A stretch of DNA of 46,027 nucleotides from Treponema sp. Lineage in GTDB: Bacteria > Spirochaetota > Spirochaetia > Treponematales > Treponemataceae. The position numbers and the translations under genes are program-made. The stretch covers positions 82,943-128,969 of the forward strand of contig JAFYWB010000055.1 of NCBI GenBank assembly GCA_017549025.1, written 5' to 3'. Shown one piece after another: positions 43,500-46,027 of this stretch; the first letter of the stretch is position 1, and every line of letters begins with the position of its first letter. Below the pieces are notes generated by a model that had not been told where the DNA came from, made no database searches, and was given only the letters and a program-made list of their open reading frames with translations.

Positions 43500-45260
43500 C
43501 TACCGCTCCATCTTGCGATACACAGTCTTGTGGGGGCGGTCGGCGTCGGCACCAAGCTGCTTTCGTCTCCACTCAGCGTAGTCGCTCCAGTTACCCTCGA
43601 ACCACATCACCTGACTGTTGTTTTCAAAGGCCAGAATGTGGGTACAAACTCTGTCCAAGAACCAGCGGTCGTGGCTTACGATAAGGGCACAACCTGCGAA
43701 CTCCTCGATGGCATCCTCCAAGGCACGGATGGTAGCCACGTCCAAGTCGTTGGTGGGCTCGTCCAACAAGAGTACGTTGGCGCCCTGCTTCAGCATCATG
43801 GCCAAGTTCAAGCGGTTTCGTTCACCACCAGAAAGTACGCCCACCTTTTTCTGCTGGTCGGCACCGGCAAAGTTAAACCAGGAACAATAGGCTCGAGAAT
43901 TCACCTCACGAATAGCTCCATTAACGGGGCGCCCCTTCTCGTCCACAGCTCCCAGCTTGATAATATCCAAGCCATCGGAAAGCTGCTCCCACACGGTTTT
44001 GTCGGGATTCAAAAGGCTGCGCATCTGGTCTACATACACCAGCTTTACGGTCTCGCCCACACGAATAGCTCCACCGTCGGGCTTTTCTCCACCAGGAGTG
44101 CCATCCAGCCGTTCCACGGTTTGCCCCGCAGCATCTGCAATGAGCTTGAACAAGGTGGTTTTTCCTGCACCGTTGGGACCAACAATACCAACCACGGCAC
44201 CAGCAGGCACGTTAAAGGTAAGGTTATCAAAAAGGAGCCGGTCGCCAAAGCCCTTCTTTAGGTCTGTTGCTTCGATTACCACTCCACCAAGGCGGGGACC
44301 AGCGGGAATAGAAATTTTTGTATCCTTAATTTGTCCCTTCCCATCCTGAGCCAAAAGCTGCTCGTACTTGGTGATATGCTCCTTGTGCTTGGCCTGTCGT
44401 CCCTTGGCGCTCATGTGAATCCATTCCAACTCACGAGCCAAGGCTTTTCGGCGCTCACTTTCGCCCTTTTCTTCCTGAGCGAGGCGCTTCTCTTTTTGCT
44501 CCAGCCAGCTTGAATAATTTCCCTTGAAGGGGATTCCTTCACCACGGTCCAGCTCCAAAATCCAGCCAGCTACATTGTCCAAGAAGTAGCGATCGTGGGT
44601 AATGGCGATAATGGTTCCTTCGTACTGCTGCAAGTGGCGCTCAAGCCAAGCAACAGTTTCTGCGTCCAAGTGGTTGGTGGGCTCGTCCAACAAGAGGATG
44701 TCGGGCTTTTGCAGCAAGAGGCGACACAAGGCCACTCGGCGGCGCTCACCTCCAGACAACACATCCACGCACTGGTCTGGTGGAGGACAACGCAATGCAT
44801 CCATAGCCAGCTCCAAGCGTGAATCCAAGTTCCAAGCGTCCATGGCATCCAGCTTTTCCTGCACTGCAGCCTGCTGATCGCACAGCTTTTCTATGTCGGC
44901 ATCGGGGTCACCAAAGGCTTCGTTTATGCGGTCAAATTCTGCCAGCAAGTCCGTAACTTCTTTTACGCCCTCGCTTACAATTTCCTTTACCGTCTTTCCC
45001 GCCTCCAGTTCAGGCTCCTGCTCCAGGTAACCAATGGAATAACCAGGAGAAACAGCAGTTTCACCAGTAAATTCTGTGTCCACACCAGCCAAAATTTTGA
45101 ACAAGCTGGACTTACCAGAGCCGTTGGCACCAATAACACCAATCTTTGCTCCGTAATAATATGAAATGCTGATATCCTTCAGCACCGTCTTGGTTCCATA
45201 GGTGCGAGAAACACGACTCATGGAATAAATAATTTTCTTGTCATCAACAGTTGTAGCCAT
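43500..45260 (-). CDS. ettA: EttA, energy-dependent translational throttle protein (ABC-F)
   Basis: An ABC-F ATPase that binds the ribosomal E site and gates the first peptide bond according to energy state, 586 residues. Two ABC cassettes have Walker A GANGSGKSS (about 44-52) and GPNGAGKTT, signatures LSGGERRRV and LSGGERNRL, and DEPTNHLD and DEPTNDLD Walker B boxes. The interdomain linker and the C-terminal SDYAEWRRKQLGADADRPH are EttA-like. The ATG at 45258-45260 lies six bases after a -10 box; an upstream extension of 28 codons is not conserved. Confidence 0.96.
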   Translation of the reverse strand: MATTVDDKKIIYSMSRVSRTYGTKTVLKDISISYYYGAKIGVIGANGSGKSSLFKILAGVDTEFTGETAVSPGYSIGYLEQEPELEAGKTVKEIVSEGVKEVTDLLAEFDRINEAFGDPDADIEKLCDQQAAVQEKLDAMDAWNLDSRLELAMDALRCPPPDQCVDVLSGGERRRVALCRLLLQKPDILLLDEPTNHLDAETVAWLERHLQQYEGTIIAITHDRYFLDNVAGWILELDRGEGIPFKGNYSSWLEQKEKRLAQEEKGESERRKALARELEWIHMSAKGRQAKHKEHITKYEQLLAQDGKGQIKDTKISIPAGPRLGGVVIEATDLKKGFGDRLLFDNLTFNVPAGAVVGIVGPNGAGKTTLFKLIADAAGQTVERLDGTPGGEKPDGGAIRVGETVKLVYVDQMRSLLNPDKTVWEQLSDGLDIIKLGAVDEKGRPVNGAIREVNSRAYCSWFNFAGADQQKKVGVLSGGERNRLNLAMMLKQGANVLLLDEPTNDLDVATIRALEDAIEEFAGCALIVSHDRWFLDRVCTHILAFENNSQVMWFEGNWSDYAEWRRKQLGADADRPHKTVYRKMER

Positions 45261-45266
45261 GCTGTA

Positions 45267-45295
45267 AGTATAGAGGAAATAGAAAGATATGTCGA
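45267..45295 (-). promoter_or_regulatory. Candidate leaderless promoter of ettA
   Basis: On the minus strand TCGACA (45290-45295), 17 bp, TATACT (45267-45272), then TACAGC and the ATG. It lies just downstream of the terminator at 45324-45354, so ettA starts a new transcript. Confidence 0.6.
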
Positions 45296-45323
45296 GGGCG
45301 GGGATATCTGAAGCGGGGGAAAC

Positions 45324-45354
45324 AAAAAAGGGAGACAGCTTCACGCTGTCTCCC
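45324..45354 (-). terminator. Intrinsic terminator of the small lipoprotein gene
   Basis: A perfect 10-bp stem (GGGAGACAGC at 45330-45339, GCTGTCTCCC at 45345-45354, 5-nt loop) followed on the minus strand by six T (45324-45329). Confidence 0.93.
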
Positions 45355-45365
45355 TGTAAAATGCG

Positions 45366-45704
45366 TTATTGCCGTATGAATTCACCACCCAAGAACTTTA
45401 ATGTATTACCATCAATAGTTGCTGTACCCAATGTTGTAACAACTGGTTCACCATCATAAGTTGCTGAAGTCAAAGTAGCTTCATTACCATCAACTACGTA
45501 AGTTCCCGTAATTTCTAGGCCTCCATTGTTCCACAGAAATGTTCCATCTGTTTTAAATTCAATTGTAGAATAGTTATCACTAGTATATAGCCATGTTCCT
45601 ACGAATGAATCAGCTCCAGAATCCCCCCCCCCAGGTTGTGCACAACCGACGAGGGCAACAAGAGCCAAAGCTAAAGCCACCAAACCCAAAAATCTCTTTT
45701 TCAT
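45366..45704 (-). CDS. Small lipoprotein with a ten-G tract (phase-variation candidate)
   Basis: A 112-residue secreted lipoprotein: hydrophobic signal, lipobox ALVGC with the acylated Cys at 21, then a beta-rich mature part (GTWLYTSDNYSTIEFKTDGT, later DGNTLKFLGG) that resembles the lipocalin-like domains of small spirochete lipoproteins; the function is unknown. On the coding strand ten consecutive G lie directly after the lipoprotein cleavage site, coding for Gly24-Gly27 region. Loss or gain of one G meets a stop within about ten codons. AGGAGG lies before the ATG. It is a monocistronic gene with promoter and terminator. Confidence 0.85.
   Translation of the reverse strand: MKKRFLGLVALALALVALVGCAQPGGGDSGADSFVGTWLYTSDNYSTIEFKTDGTFLWNNGGLEITGTYVVDGNEATLTSATYDGEPVVTTLGTATIDGNTLKFLGGEFIRQ
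45623..45632 (-). repeat. Homopolymeric G10 tract in the lipoprotein gene
   Basis: Ten C in a row on the plus strand (ten G in the coding strand) between the Pro and Asp codons after the lipobox. With nine G the frame runs into TAG after about eight codons, and with eleven G into TGA after about five, so slippage would switch the protein off. Confidence 0.9.
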
Positions 45705-45739
45705 TTGAACCTCCTAATTGGTCACCTAATGATAAGTAA

Positions 45740-45768
45740 ATTATACCATGGATTTGGCGTAAACTCAA
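45740..45768 (-). promoter_or_regulatory. Promoter of the small lipoprotein gene
   Basis: On the minus strand TTGAGT (45763-45768), 17 bp, perfect TATAAT (45740-45745), with a leader of about 30 nt carrying AGGAGG. A strong-looking sigma70 promoter. Confidence 0.7.
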
Positions 45769-45993
45769 AATAAAAATAGAGGAAATTGAAAGAATTCTAT
45801 ACGAAATAGTATCATAAAAACTCCAAACTTTTTCCCTTAAAAAAGACAAATTCTGCAAGTTTAAAGCGAATAATATAGATATAAAACATTTTATCATTAT
45901 ATCCAGAAGGGTGTGGTTGAATCGGAATTGACACAAAATATTTCTCGTAAAATCATCACCCTTAAAAATGATTCCATAGTGAGGAGATTCTAC

Positions 45994-46027
45994 ATGACTT
46001 GGTCGATTACAATGGCTGACATGCGAC
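45994..46027 (+). CDS. Start of an unidentified rightward gene (cut by window edge)
   Basis: An ATG at 45994 is preceded by GAGGAG seven bases upstream and opens a frame reading MTWSITMADMR before the window ends. Eleven codons are too few to name a family. The 289-bp gap to its left holds the lipoprotein promoter on the other strand and an A+T-rich stretch with TTGACA at about 45932-45937, but no well spaced -10 box was found for this gene. Confidence 0.55.
   Translation, partial: MTWSITMADMR

Noticed and set aside
45900-45993. TTGACA at about 45932 as part of a promoter for the rightward gene.
   Set aside because: The only -10-like boxes are at 14 bp (TAAAAT) or are poor at 17 bp, so a promoter could not be assigned.
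1-46027. tRNA, rRNA, CRISPR arrays, insertion sequences, prophage, toxin-antitoxin or defence genes.
   Set aside because: None was recognised: no tRNA T-arm pattern with matching acceptor, no regular repeat-spacer array, no transposase or integrase-like protein. The window is ordinary core chromosome with some accessory small genes.

Overview
The window looks like a chromosomal segment of a host-associated Treponema (Spirochaetes). The best single clue is the flagellin at 22440-23300, a typical FlaB core protein of spirochete periplasmic flagella. The ribosomal operon order also fits: tuf heads the S10 cluster, and secY is followed directly by rpmJ with no adk, map or infA between them. Gene density is high, and I saw no tRNA, rRNA, insertion sequence, prophage, CRISPR array or defence island.

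Region by region. (1) 1-4404, minus strand: a branched-chain amino-acid (Liv) ABC transporter in the order livK-livH-livM-livG-livF, with livF cut by the left edge. A terminator separates livK from the rest. (2) 4555-19756, minus strand: a complete S10/spc/alpha ribosomal super-operon with tuf at its head, the Sec channel gene secY, RNA polymerase alpha, L17, and a previously unlisted 58-residue zinc-ribbon protein as the last gene before a strong terminator. Two probable structured leaders sit here: about 440 nt before tuf and about 80 nt before rpmJ. (3) 20372-23300, plus strand: an aldehyde dehydrogenase, a membrane-anchored zinc-ribbon protein and flaB. (4) 23430-32144, minus strand: recR-ybaB-dnaX, a DUF1576 membrane protein, and an overlapping cluster ychJ-like/rlmB/hemolysin III-like/hrpB. 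(5) 32229-36336, plus strand: an ECF transporter S component, the TrkA/TrkH potassium system and a GNAT acetyltransferase. (6) 36364-42404: small mixed units, including an orphan FliG-N-like protein, a second GNAT protein, an Mbeg1-like hydrolase with a PrsW-like protease, shikimate kinase, SlyD with an Nfu-type protein, a DUF3298 lipoprotein and a nitroreductase. (7) 42477-46027: a NYN/OST-HTH RNA-binding protein, the ABC-F factor EttA, a small lipoprotein carrying a ten-G tract, and the first codons of a rightward gene.

Much of the window serves translation and its control: ribosome parts, EF-Tu, EttA, an rRNA methyltransferase and a NYN-type nuclease candidate. The most unusual signals are regulatory. 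Several genes lack a Shine-Dalgarno sequence and instead have a sigma70-type -10 box ending 6-8 nt before the ATG, which predicts leaderless mRNAs. The tuf and rpmJ upstream regions are rich in inverted repeats directly downstream of plausible promoters. The ten-G tract in the small lipoprotein gene is a clear phase-variation candidate. All functional names come from reading the translated sequences against remembered families; no database search was run.
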